Shown here: in pieces, positions 1 through 11,500 of the stretch
Layout: each line of letters begins with the position of its first letter
How positions within the stretch are numbered: the first letter of the stretch is position 1
From: Rotaria socialis
Lineage: Eukaryota; Rotifera; Eurotatoria; Philodinida; Philodinidae
Length of the DNA: 64,000 bases
Reading direction: 5' to 3'
NCBI GenBank assembly: GCA_905331475.1
Contig: CAJNYU010003491.1
Span: 1 to 64,000, forward strand
Program-made: the position numbers and the translations under genes
Notes under the pieces: generated by a model
The model's input: the letters and a program-made list of their open reading frames with translations, nothing else
Told to the model about the DNA's origin: nothing
Database searches by the model: none

Positions 1-637
1 ACTAAAACTACAACTACAACTACAACCACGACTACAACTACGAATACGACTAAAAGTACAACCACGACTACGACTACAACGACAACCACGACTACAACGA
101 TAACCACGACTAAAACTACCACTACAACTACCACCACCACAACAACAACTACGACTACCACCACAAGTACAACTACGACTACGACTACGACTAAAACTAC
201 AACCACGACTACAACTACAACTACCACAACAACAACCACTACAACTAAAACTACAACTACAACTACAACTACAACTACAACTACAACTACAACGACAACT
301 ACAACTACAACTACTACTACTACTACAACAACAACTACTACTACTACAACAACTACTACAAGTACAACTACTACTACGACTACAACTATAACCACGACTA
401 CGACTAGAACGACAACCACAACCACGACTAAAACTACAACTACGACTACAACCGCGACTGCAACTAAGACTACAACTAAAACTGCAACTACCAGTAGAAC
501 TACCAGTACGACTACAACGAGAACTACGACGAAAACTACGACGAAAACTACAACTACAATGAACGCTACAGCGAAACCTACGACAAAAGCTACCACAAAA
601 GCAACAACGAAAGCTACAACTACAACAAAGAAGCAAA
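1..637 (+). CDS. Thr-rich mucin-like exon (partial gene, 5' end outside the window)
   Basis: Frame 1 is open from the first base to a TGA at 661. It is almost entirely ACN codons (Thr) with scattered Lys, Ala, Ser and Arg, the composition of an O-glycosylated mucin-type stalk or linker. There is no start codon in the window, so it continues from the left. The most likely exon end is 637, where AAGCAAA is followed by GTAAGACT, a strong donor site; otherwise the protein would stop at 661. The Lys and Ala content rises after about 540, so the domain changes there. A similar Thr run sits on the minus strand at 6430-6586, in front of Ig-like and GEVED-like domains, so this could belong to a related secreted protein. 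No folded domain can be seen here. Coding status is inferred from the open frame through a long imperfect repeat and from the donor site. Confidence 0.6.
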
Positions 638-663
638 GTAAGACTTTCATTATCGATTTTTGA

Positions 664-2137
664 TTTCGAGAAATGCCCGCTCCTCATAAGATTACATTGT
701 GGGTAATTTTCAAATTTAGTTAGCTAAATCTTTTTCTGTCAAGATCAGCCATTTAAGAGGAGGAGCAGAGCAGCTCTCAGTATAAACGATCAAGAAACAA
801 TACTGACCGATTTATTTATTATGTTTGCTCAACATGAGAGTTGGATCAGTTTCACCGCCATTGCAGTACCTAACTTGTTATTTTTATTTGGTACATATTT
901 GATTCTAGCATATGTATGCATTCAATTGAGTCACACTCAGTATCGTATACATTCTTAAAATGTTTTCTCATCCCCTGAATCGATACATATAAGTAGACTT
1001 GTATGGAGTCGGAGATAAGATTGATGGAAATGTTGCCCGGAGCTTGAATTCTTGTAGCATTAATAGTAAAGAGTGAGACTCCATTAGTAAATCATGGCAT
1101 TTGGTTACAATCCATGAAGTTTCTCGAGTACTTCCATTATTAGAGATCATTTATTGATCAGACTTTTCAAGTTCATATATTTTAACATCATATCACGTAC
1201 GTAATCTGTTAATGGATTGAGCATTTTGTTTATAATGTAATACGTGACGATGAGAATAAACATGATGAAAAAAAAATACTTTTCGCAATAATGATATTTT
1301 TTTCTTCACTTGTGCTGATCTACCTATCATNCTAAATCATAGCTTTCTAACGAAACATCGCCTGAAAAACGTCTCAAAATGCACAAAAACTACATCCAGA
1401 AATCAAATTGCCTAGTTTCTCATGATAATTTTGATGCTCAGACATTCTTGAATGACTCATATGCCCCATGCACTTTTTGCAGTACATGTAACTCTCGGAT
1501 GAAATCCGAAGTTTCCACATTTATTTTTAATTTTGCATTGGTTCTTTAGCTAGTGAATTAACATCACTGTGTACACTGCTGTGACATAGTATTCAAAGAC
1601 ATGCTATTAAACATTGATTTGTAGAATCTTCTGATAGTACAACTTTAATTTAGTTTATAAAAGTATTGCTCTGGCAAACTGATGGTGCCACCAACTCGCA
1701 CAATTTCGTCATCGCAACGTATATTTAATCAGTAAAGATCGTTTATCTCTTGGTAAGTTGTAATAGACAGCTTACTTCGATGTGATGCAGAGTACGAAAT
1801 CATTTTTGTCTTGACTCTTTGCACACAAGAAGAGCCTCTTCACAAAGGACGTAAAAATCGTAGATTAGGATTGGACTACTGCGAAGAGTCAATTAAATTC
1901 CAAAGCATCAATGACTAGATTGCTAAAGATTGGGTTCACGTGGTCAACGAATGTAAGCAGCTTGTCGTGTTCATGCATCCGTGTTATGCCTCCAGCTACT
2001 TACAATATTGATGATAAGATTGTGAGTAAATAAAGTACAAAAATGGGAAGCTGTCGATGCGTGTTCAATCATATAATATCAATGTTGCATTGTAATTATA
2101 AAAAGGATGCTCAAATCGAAAATTCGATACATTTGAT
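664..2137. other. Gene-free stretch with one undetermined base
   Basis: No supported coding exon is seen. A single N stands at 1331 inside ordinary AT-rich sequence; like the N at 6031 it may mark an assembly join. If the 1-637 exon is spliced, its next exon may lie here, but none could be recognised. Confidence 0.5.
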
Positions 2138-2400
2138 GAGCGAAAATACGTCTAGATCGCGACGATACGGCCGAAAAACACGGGAAATCACTGGAAGGTG
2201 GAAGCAGTATTCCGACTGGAAATTCTCGGATTTTTTTCCGGTGAATTTTGGTCAACTTACAGTGCTTTCCGGCAGGAACCGACAGTAAATCATCGGGAAA
2301 CACTTCGAAATTTTTCCGAACGGAATACGGTGACTTTTCCGCGTCTTTCCGGCCGATTCCTACAGTATCCGGTGATCGAAAAGATCGACCTGGGCGTATG
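2138..2400. repeat. GC-richer island dense in TTCCGG/CCGGAA-like motifs
   Basis: The stretch contrasts with its AT-rich surroundings and repeats short variants of TTTCCGG, TTCCGA, CGGAA and TTTTCCGCG (for example near 2236, 2267, 2317, 2335, 2346 and 2370). The ends look like imperfect inverted termini: TACGTCTAGATCG near 2148 against the reverse complement of CGACCTGGGCGTA near 2387-2399. The two overlapping open frames here are by-products of the motif repetition, not genes. It most resembles a short non-autonomous mobile element of the same style as the islands at 45293 and 52079. The borders are approximate. Confidence 0.45.
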
Positions 2401-4185
2401 AACTTGCTATGGAATGTATAGTCATTAGAAAAAAGAGAACAGATTGATTATATAGCATAAGCAAATCATTCATTAAGCTTCATAGTCTACTAAATCCCTA
2501 CAATGAATTCGGAAAAATAATAGTGAATAAAAACGAGTAGCTTACTGTGTCAACCCTTGACACTTATAATATGGATGAGCAAAATTGTCTCTAATTAAAA
2601 TAAGAATTATGTGTAAGATGGAGGTCCATCGCTAACGAGTATTTTTCGATTAACCATTCGAAAGAAAATTCACTCCTGGAGATGTTTTCCTTCTTATCAC
2701 ATTGTTTTAATGACTTATTCGCCCTAAAGAAATAATAACACTCAATATTACGTTATGTAGAGAACTTTTTCAGCCTAACTTGCTCATTGGACTTCGTTTT
2801 TTTTGGGATGTAGATATAATGTTTTTTTTTATCGTTTCATTTATTGTTTTAAATTGTGCATTAAAGCACTGTTAACGTTTTATAGCTGAAGTAATTTTAG
2901 TTGGTATTCTTTCTTTTATCAGGTACTTTTTAACGATTAGATCTGGTACAAATACGCATGGAAAGCTACAACCCAACAAACAGTCTACTGTAATCATTGG
3001 TGCAGATTGAATCTTGAACACAGAATACAAAAAAAGCACATGTAGATCTTTAGACTTGAACAAATATAAAATTCGCAAAAGTCAATAACGAGATTGAATC
3101 TTCTTTTTATTTTTTAATCTGTAATGTTATAAGGCTAGTTGCAAACAAAAACCTCCAAGAAAAATAATATCACCTCGATCATTCTCAGATACACTCGATA
3201 CCACAATGCTCAAGAACAACAGTATTTTATGTGATGTACGAAGTATAACATTTAAATATAATTAAGAAAAAGTGTACTATGTCAGAGTACTTCCATAGAA
3301 AGTACTTAGATAACTACATTAAAAAAAGAAGAATCAGAAAGAATTTTCAATAGTTATTGTAGACTATAGAATAAATCTTAAGTAATATGAAAGTGATCGT
3401 AACTTTCTATAAGATTATATATGTGAGTGTGACAGTTAGTTGTTCCATCATCCACCAATACAATAGTTCTACTTCTATGATTGCAAATCTAAATCCACAT
3501 CCTAGCGTTTCCAAAGAATATGCAATCAACTCAAACGTGAATGCCAGATTCTGAGATTCTTTTCTACAAATCGAACCTTGATGCGATGATCAATGCTAGA
3601 TCTGCATGAACGCTTTCGATTCAAACACCTCGTAGATAATTGAGATTCCTCTCGAAGTCGAGTATTGATCATCATCGGATGATAGTTATATCTGAACAAG
3701 ATTAATAAAAAAATTCTATTAGAGTATTTGCTTTTGTTCATATTGTCTATGGTGTTTGACAATATAAATAGCAAAAATTGTTTTCAAGATATGTTAGCGA
3801 TCAATTGTGATAGTTATAACACTTATAGAGCATGCAGCTCTATTCATTTCGAAATGCGAATTGAAATCAAAGAAATTCGTGTTTTGAATTATAAAGATTC
3901 CATTGACTTAAGATCGTTTCGAAGACATTCATAAATGGAAGTTTGATTTCACGTTCTCATCCTTTTTGGCGACTAAAAAGATCCATAACAGTTACACAGA
4001 GGAGTAAACTCAGTGTAATTATATGTTCTCTTAATATTTATATTTCGCAGTATTATTTGCAAGTAAATTTGAGATGTAATAGTAATTGACATTTCAAAAG
4101 AGCAGAACTAGTAAGCGATAAGATCAGGAGAAATAGAATAGTCTTTTCAATGCTGGATGTAATTCACATAGCGAAACAGCAGTGT
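2401..4185. other. Gene-free AT-rich stretch
   Basis: Only short open frames without recognisable protein character are present on either strand. No RNA gene, clear repeat or splice-bounded exon was recognised. Confidence 0.5.
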
Positions 4186-4674
4186 TCAATCTGAATGATA
4201 GATAAATCGCGCATATGTCCCGTCACTATTTAGTTCAATGTTAGAACCACATTTATAACCACCTATGTTCCAATTTGTATGCCAGCAGAGTTTGTTCACA
4301 CCACCTTGTATAGGGTGTGTATCACATCTGTTGCGTGTGACTGATTCAGTGCCATTTACAAAACCCCACGAGTAATTGTCAGAAAAGTACCAGCCGACTC
4401 CGTTTGCTACATGAGTACAAGTGGTACCACTGCCACAATCATAGAGAACATCACTTCGATAGCCCATAGCAGCTACAGTGAAATGGGTATTGTTAACAGG
4501 TCGACAAGCAAGTAAAAGAAAGCTCTTGTTACAATCACGAAGGATTCCAGTCACATTAGCCTGATGCAAGACATCACTATAAAGACTTTGATGACACTTG
4601 GACCAACTCGATGGCAATGAAGCCGGGTTCAAACCATGCTGAACACCAACCATCGTTAATGATGCTAACAACAT
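4186..4674 (-). CDS. Small secreted Cys-rich protein, family unknown
   Basis: A 162-residue uninterrupted frame with an ATG start at 4674 and a TGA stop. The N-terminus is hydrophobic (MLLASLTMVGVQ), consistent with a short signal peptide. The body has about eight Cys, several N-glycosylation sequons (NVT, NKS, NGT, NYS) and a Trp- and Gly-rich C-terminal half with the blocks YDCGSGTTC, GWYFSDNYSWGF and LCWHTNW, ending in a KCGSN segment. Regular Cys spacing and sequons point to a disulfide-bonded extracellular domain. The blocks resemble a small secreted domain that I believe recurs in rotifer proteomes, but I cannot name the family. An in-frame TAA lies a few codons upstream of the ATG and no acceptor site is seen there, which supports a single-exon gene with this start. 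Composition, glycosylation sites and the signal-like start make it a real gene; the function is unknown. Confidence 0.7.
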   Translation of the reverse strand: MLLASLTMVGVQHGLNPASLPSSWSKCHQSLYSDVLHQANVTGILRDCNKSFLLLACRPVNNTHFTVAAMGYRSDVLYDCGSGTTCTHVANGVGWYFSDNYSWGFVNGTESVTRNRCDTHPIQGGVNKLCWHTNWNIGGYKCGSNIELNSDGTYARFIYHSD

Positions 4675-5481
4675 GCAAACAAAAAAGAATTATTTTTATC
4701 CATCGGATCTTGATGGAATTTCTAATGCAAGTGTATCGCCGCTTAGGCAGCCCACAGTAAAAACCTCATCCCAATATATCAAGCCTGCATAAAACTATCT
4801 TATGATTAGAAGTCAAAGCTTCAAGAGGAGTGTGGATGGAGAAAAGTCTACCCCGAACATCGAAGTCCTCATTATTCACCTAACATACAACCTCTTCAAT
4901 GGGCAGTATTCTCAATAAAAATGCAGTTTTAGGTCAAATTCGATGATACAATAGAAGTTCAAATGTAGATTTGATTAATTCATTTATATTAAATGCTTAG
5001 TCAAAGTTTAGCTATGCCTCATAGTTACATTATTAAACGGAGAACACTTTTTCTCTGTGAAAGAAATCTACTTTTGAATATGAAAAATATTATCTGACAA
5101 TCGTGGAAAAAACATTAAAGATTATAGTTCAAACAAGATGCAGAAGTTGAGTGTAATTAAAACAGTTATTGAATATTGGAAAAATGAACCTTTCCTCTAT
5201 GAACTTTTCTACACTATCAAAAAGATGAGTGTGATTTGGTTTAGTTTAGAAAACCGGTTGTATTATTCGAAAAAATTCAAGTCACTATCTCATTGTTAGA
5301 AAACCAAAAATATCAACTCTCCGGCATTTGCTTCAAGTTTATCAGAGATAGGGTTACACCAATTCCAATTCGACGCAATTCAATTCCTAAAATCGGTATA
5401 GAATTGGCTCTAAATGACTGTAGAATTAACTGAAATTGATGGTACAATCGACTGTTCTTGGCTAGCAAGTGCTTGAATTTG
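4675..5481. other. Gene-free stretch
   Basis: No supported exon or RNA gene. It separates the secreted-protein gene from the inverted repeat at 5482. Confidence 0.5.
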
Positions 5482-5687
5482 CCAAAAATAAAATAAAGAA
5501 AGTGGGACGCCTAAGCCCTTCAAATCTGAATATGGAGATTTTTATCATAAAACCTGCAACTCGAGCCACAATTAATAACATATTTGGAATCAGCGCACAA
5601 AAACTGATTCGAACAATGAATATTTTAAATACTTTCGGTAACTTCTTTTTTCTACCGAAAATTTACCTGGGGTACTCGTCAGAATTC
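5482..5687 (+). repeat. Left arm of a 0.2 kb inverted repeat
   Basis: The sequence from CCAAAAATAAAATAAAG to GGGGTACTCGTCAGAATTCA recurs nearly identically in reverse complement at 5824-6030. The two arms give the same peptide read from opposite strands; that open frame is a by-product of the repeat and shows no known domain. The arms are separated by about 136 bases. The near identity implies a recent origin, either a foldback element or an assembly artefact (see the N at 6031). Confidence 0.85.
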
Positions 5688-5823
5688 AGTCAAAAAATGA
5701 AACTAATCAGAAAGTAACTTGGACAGCACTAATTAATCGTGGAGCATGCAAAATGCTTAGTAATATAGAAAAAAAAATCACATGCTTGAGCACTAGCAAG
5801 GGTCATTTTTTATTATCGGACTG

Positions 5824-6030
5824 TGAACTCTGAGGAGTACCCCAGGTAAATTTTCGGTAGAAAAAAGAAGTTACCGAAAGTATTTAAAATATTCATTGTT
5901 CGAATCAGTTTTTGTGCGCTGATTCCAAATATGTTATTAATTGTGGCTCGAGTTGCAGGTTTTATGATAAAAATCTCCATATTCAGATTTGAAGGGCTTA
6001 GGCGTCCCACTTTCTTTATTTTATTTTTGG
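5824..6030 (-). repeat. Right arm of the 0.2 kb inverted repeat, ending at an N
   Basis: This is the reverse-complement partner of 5482-5687, with only a few differences near the inner end. The outer end (TTTTATTTTTGG) stops exactly at the undetermined base 6031, beyond which the minus-strand Ig/GEVED-like coding sequence begins. So the arm border and the assembly gap coincide. Confidence 0.85.
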
Positions 6031-6031
6031 N

Positions 6032-6586
6032 TATTTATATCTTCGATTTGTGTGCCTGATTCACCAATAAATATAAAGTTATTGAGATTGTCGCCACAAC
6101 AATTACAATTGACAGATTTCGTTTGACAATATGCAGTATAAGTGGTGGTTAAGACAGTGACAACAGTCGATATACAAGTCGTTATTGATGGACTAACAAC
6201 AAAGATTTGACACTGATAATCTGTTGAATTACCTTGACTCGTCTTAGCCAACGACGAAGAAGAACTAACTGAACTAGCATTCGACCAGATATTCTGACCG
6301 GATGGTGATGATTGCCATTGATAGGTAGTACCATTCGTACTAAATGACATATTCGTTAGTGATAAGGTGAATCCTGCACAACCACAGTATGCTGCTAGAC
6401 TACTAACAGCAACAGCTGATATTTGCATTGTCGTTGTAGTTGTAGTTGATGTTGTAGTGGTGCTCGTACTTGTTGTTGTAGAGGTAGTGGTAGTGGTAGT
6501 GGTAGTGGTAGTGGTAGTGGTAGTGGTAGTGGTAGTGGGGGTGGTAGTTGTAGTGGTAGTGGTAGTTGTAGTGGTAGTGGTTGTAG
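6032..6586 (-). CDS. Thr/Ser-rich secreted-type protein with bacterial-style Ig and GEVED-like domains (both ends missing)
   Basis: Read on the minus strand, the frame opens after an acceptor (AATAG, AG at 6588-6587). It runs through about 50 Thr/Ser codons in a GTAGTG-type microsatellite (6430-6586), then a domain with TYQWQSSPSG and a Cys-containing strand DYQCQIFV, then YCQTKSVNCNCCGDNLNNF with FIGESGTQI. The first block matches the style of Ig-like repeats in Bacteroidetes surface proteins. The second matches the start of the GEVED domain that commonly follows them. The apparent ATG at 6428 is internal, because the Thr run is in frame upstream. The gene is cut at the N at 6031, so most of the GEVED-like domain is lost. 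The 5' exon with a signal peptide was not found. The domain calls rest on motif memory; the open frame and splice site are seen directly. Confidence 0.6.
6470..6582. repeat. GTAGTG-type microsatellite
   Basis: A run of GTAGTG/GTGGTA units that encodes the Thr stretch of the minus-strand gene. The long Val-rich plus-strand and Tyr/His-rich minus-strand frames through it are shadows of the repeat. Confidence 0.9.
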
Positions 6587-7301
6587 CTATTTAGGTTGGT
6601 GAAATACAAATGTAAGTATATCGGATAATCTTGCATCTGAGATAGAACGTGATGTAGAACGTATGCAAGTTTAAATGGTATAACCGTGAACGTATTCCGT
6701 GGGTGAAAAATTGCTCAGTGTATGTCAGGGTGAATGTCGATACAAATTTAAAAAAAGCTGTTAGCGCAGTTCCTGTGGGATTAAAATGTGAAACACAGTG
6801 AAGGTCCGTTTCTGGAATCCGTCCACCTCGGTCTGTATTATGATGTATGGAACCTCTAGAGACCATCGCATACCGTTTAGAGACTTCAGAAACCGCTACA
6901 GAGTGTGACTGAGAAATTAACGAATGAATTAATTACCCAACTAACTAACTAATTTATTTATTTCTCTGTCACGGCCTTGTGGGGGCTTCAAATTTCTACC
7001 CTATGTACTGCAACACTCCTTCAGGTCGTTTTTCACAAAATGACTAAGCGCGTATATGTAGGGCTAGGCATGTGCATTTTGCTAGATTATTTTACGCCTG
7101 ACTAAAGATAAGCATCAGACAGTGATATCCATTTCATTGCTGCGAGATTTGATCTACTTGTGACAGAAGCTCTCGAGTAACTTTCCAAGATTCACACACT
7201 AGCATAAATATCATATGCGATTGAGTGAGAATGATAGAAACGCAAACGAAAAAATGGACCAGATCATATTTGATTCTTTAAATGACTTTTTTTTCTCTTA
7301 C

Positions 7302-7748
7302 TTGTCAATGGCGGACAATATTGTTGATTGAAGCTTGGCACTGGATAGCAAACAGAATGATGGTAGCATCGAGGATGCTGAAGACACGTATGATCAGATT
7401 CATTACAAAGATTTGTTTGTTCGTTGCATGGAACTAACTCAGAGCAAGAACTCAAGAATTCATCAGTACAAATACCACTCTCATGATCATCTGCCAAATG
7501 AAAACAGCTGCAAGCAGTATGCGATGAACATGGATCATATTGTGCCATGCCATGACATGTTTGTGATTTGACTGGAGCTATCAAAACCCTTAGTCAATAA
7601 TATGAAATATAAAACGAAACAAGAATCAAACCTGTCAGGCTTAAAAACAAAAAAAAATCTTCAGCACTAGATCAATAAAAAGACAGAATGGAATTTATAG
7701 TTACCTGAATAGAACCAATATAAAAAAGGCAATCGCTATTGAGGCCAT
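7302..7748 (-). CDS. Small Cys-rich secreted protein, two exons, 3' end uncertain
   Basis: Exon 1 (7748-7705) starts with ATG and encodes a hydrophobic leader, MASIAIAFFILVLF, then a donor GTAACT. Exon 2 (7588-7302) follows an acceptor CTAAG and is in phase (2 + 1 bases). It carries a dense Cys pattern (SQTCHG, DPCSSHTACSCF, CSELVPC, CLQHPRC, VCYPV, QQYCPP), about 13 Cys in 95 residues, so an extracellular disulfide-rich domain is likely. A strong donor (ACAAGTAAGAG) sits at 7301; unspliced, the frame would end at 7264 with a Lys-rich tail. I could not identify a following exon with confidence. Similar Cys-rich proteins occur in rotifers, but the function is unknown. The gene is divergent from VPS13, with about 0.8 kb between the two starts. 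Confidence 0.65.
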
Positions 7749-8574
7749 CGTTTGTATTGAAATGTAACGTAATACTGAGGGAACCCATATCCTTTTATCT
7801 ATAATCAATATATGTAGGTGAATGTTTTTACATTTGTCAAACGTGACACAATAGTATGACGTGATTTTCCAAAAATATAAATCTGACGCTACTCCAACGC
7901 TTTTTACTCGTTATTTTTTATTCGGAAAAGAAATTTTCACCAACACAAATGACAACAGCATGAACAAGCAATCAGGATTATCACTGAACGTTTAGAAACT
8001 CTAAAAATTCATTTCATTTTTTAAAAATTTACTTTAATTCAAAGTTACGAACATATTGGTGCATACAAAAGAAAATTCACTTAATAGGCGGATGTTTTAA
8101 GTGATAAATAATTATAGTGTATCTGAAAGAAGAAGCCCGTTGGCTGCTCTGATGCACAGTAAACAAAAATTTCTTACATGATTGAAAGCTATGTGATCTT
8201 GAGGTTTTTCATATGTAAATATTGATTTACATCAGCAACAGTAACTGTAACACTCACTATACTTTTCTGAGTCAACAAATGAAAACTCAAGGAGATTTCT
8301 CATGGGCATACTTAAAATACAAAAAACACATCGATTCAATTCCTGTTGAAGATAAAAAAAACAACACATTTTAATTCGTTGTTGTAAGTTCTATAACAAT
8401 TATACCAGACCTTGTCATTTCTTGATTATTGTTAAAAATAAACTCTTATTCACCTGTATGCTTAGTTACACATGAAGCAAAGACGATCGTCTTATCTTTA
8501 CTATCATACACAGCAAACAAATGAAGTAGCAATTTTCAAAAATAACTTCTGCTTTTTCTACACATAGACCAACA
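7749..8574. other. Intergenic region between two divergent genes
   Basis: AT-rich sequence between the Cys-rich secreted gene (minus) and VPS13 (plus). It should contain both promoters, but no specific element such as a clear TATA box or initiator can be assigned. Confidence 0.5.
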
Positions 8575-11500
8575 ATGGTGTTCGAGAAACTTGTTGTACA
8601 TTTATTGGAGAAATATTTGAGTGAATATATTGAAAATTTTGATTCTAAAAAGCTTAAAATTGACGTTTGGAGTGGTATGTATAATCAAATCATGTATCCT
8701 CTAAAACTAATATATTATTTCTAGGTAATGTTGTACTAGAAAATGTTTATTTAAAACCAAATGCTCTTGTAAATTATTTTCTATATATTTTAAAACGGTT
8801 TTTTTTTCTGTAAATTTTAGGCTGACCTTGATCTTCCATTAACTATAATCGTTGGACACCTTAGTAAGATTTAATTATGGCCACTGTGTAGTTTTCATTG
8901 TTTTTCTTCCTATTAGAAAAACTTACACTTCAAGTTCCATGGAAAAACTTATATACTCATCCAACCAAACTTACTATCGATGGCCTGTATCTACTTGTTA
9001 TACCTAGAATTGGTTTGTTCTTTGTTCTTTTCGTGATCGTGACATCGCGCTATATTTATTCATAGAAATTTCATACAATGCTAAACAAGCTGAAAAAGAG
9101 CGACATGAAGCTAAAATGAAAGAAGTTGATAAAATCGAACAAATTCAAAAAGACAAAGAAGATCAGAGTAAAAATTGAAATAAAATCTAATCATATCATC
9201 ATCTTTTTTTCTCTTCTAAAGAAAATATAAAGAAAGTCGAAAAAGACAATGATACATTTAGTGCACGATTAAAATTACAAATTATTCAAAATCTTGAATT
9301 GTCTATTCATAATATTCATCTTGTTTACGAAGATAGAACAACAAAACCAAATCATCCGTTTGCATTCGGTATTACACTCAATTACATTACATTTCAAGTA
9401 AAGGCATTTCAAAAGTGACGAGTGCCATTTGTTCTATTTTCCTTATCGTTATTTTCTAGACAACGAATAAAGAATGGAAACCAACAATAACCAAAGAAAA
9501 TAGCCCAGTTATTCATAAAGTATGTTAATTCTAATCGCTACTGCTTAAAATTGAATCAATCAAAATAATGATCTTTCGCTTCCTAGCTTGGAGAATTGAA
9601 CGCATTATCAATCTATTGGAATACAAATATTAAATCAAATTCAATTTTACAACGAAATGAAATCATTGTAAGTTAATCTATTTCAATTTAGAATAATCTA
9701 ATTTCAATTTAGAATAATTTACAAGCAAAAATTGCTGTTGATAATGAAAAAGCACCGCAAGATATGTTATATAGTTCGTATAGGAATTTCAGTTTGACTT
9801 TCCGATCGTCTACATTATCTATGTTTCAGTCTTTCGGCCATTCAATGCGAAAGCTAAATTAATTATGACGATGAAACCTCGCGAATTAAACTTTCAAAGA
9901 CCTATGTTCTATATAGCCATTGATTTAGGACAGATCAGTTTGAATTTAAATCGTTCTCAGGTTGATTTAATTGCCATTACAATAACAGAAACTATACGTT
10001 TTTATTTTATTTACTAGTATTTGGATATAATCGATTTACTGGAATTTCAAGATCATATTAGTGCTAGATTAAAATATATAAAATATCGGCCAAAAACATT
10101 TGATACAATACGACAAAAGTAGTATTGTAGTTTAATATGAAAATAAATGTTTTACATGAACAAACTTTACTGCAATTTAGATGGATATTTGCTTATAATG
10201 CGATTGTTGATGAGAAAATTAGACCACGTTTAGAATGTTTTAAATGGAAGAATATAAAAACACATTTAGAAAATTGTCGTGAATATCGTTTTATTTATGT
10301 ACAAGAACTTACAGGAAAAATAACCAATGAACAAAAGCAACGTGCTGAGGTACGAGAATAAACTTCTTGATTTTGATTATTGAGAATTATTTGTAAAAAT
10401 AAAACAAATTTAGGTATTAGAAAAAAAACTCGATGTATTCAATTTAACTTATATTCGTCAACGTGCTCAACTTGAAGTTTGATTTATTTCTTAGAATTTC
10501 AAAATAAAAAAACGAATTTTATTTTGTTCAGGCAAGAAAGAAAAAAGAAGAGCCAAAAAAATTTCTGAAGAAATTTTCCAATTTGTGGAATAAAAAATCC
10601 AGTCAATCGGATCCAGGTTAGTGATGCTGTACACTCGAAAGTTGAGAAGTTCCACAGAAAAGAATGCAACGTAATCTTGGCCAATATTATGTTTTTTTTC
10701 ATTTTTAAGAACTAGATCTAGAAAATCTGTTATCCGCTGAAGAGAAGAAAAAATTATACCAAAGTATTGGCTATGAAGGTGAAGATACATCGACAATAAC
10801 TTATCCAAAAGATGTACGTATTATATATTGTATTCTTTTCTTCCTATTTACACATGACACTAATCATTCAGTACATTGATATTGATCTTGCCGTTCGATT
10901 GGTAATGCTCGATTTCAATATCTGGTCAAAAATTGATGACAACGACGAAGCGTAAGCATCGTTGATGATTGATATTTTCCAAAACGTATTCTATTTCGAT
11001 TTTAGATCCCGAGTTATAACTCGTGCAGCTCTACCTAATACAGAAGTAGTATTTAAACGACGTCCAGCAACATCGTCTATCTTGTAAACGATGATATGTT
11101 GCTGTCTTCATTTTCTTAAAACAATTTTTGATTTTAGAATTTTTGCAAGTTTAAGTTCATTTCAAGTATTCGGTATCACGACAGATTTGAAACAGTCAGA
11201 ATTATCCAATGATAGTCGTCCTATTCTAATTCATCCAGCAAATCGATTGTCATCCTCAAATAACGAATTAAACCAACCGAAACTATTACAAATCGAGCTC
11301 GAGACTAATCCATTAGATAAAGACTCTGATTATCGTATCAAAGTCATATCACAATCACTTGAAATTAAATATAATGCAGTAAATATTTAAATGCCTAAAA
11401 ACGAATACATAAAAGTATGACTCACTATTCTAGCCTACTATCAATAAACTTGTGGAATGTTTCGAACAAGATACTCGACATAATCTGCAAGGGTAAAAAT

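Noticed and set aside
2043-2401. Overlapping frames of 67-81 codons on both strands
   Set aside because: They arise from the GC-richer motif island, which lacks stop codons by composition; no protein features.
5469-6010. Two identical peptides of about 60 residues on opposite strands
   Set aside because: They are the two arms of the inverted repeat read in mirror frames; no domain, signal peptide or other coding evidence.
6367-6636. Long Val-rich plus-strand frame and Tyr/His-rich minus-strand frame
   Set aside because: Both are off-frame readings of the GTAGTG microsatellite that encodes Thr in the real minus-strand frame.
6591-6866. Minus-strand 91-codon frame upstream of the Ig/GEVED-like exon, considered as its 5' exon
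   Set aside because: No donor site that joins in phase to the 6586 acceptor, no signal peptide, and it ends in the expected intron.
10491-10808. Minus-strand 105-codon frame
   Set aside because: Overlaps VPS13 exons and introns; shadow of the real gene with no features of its own.
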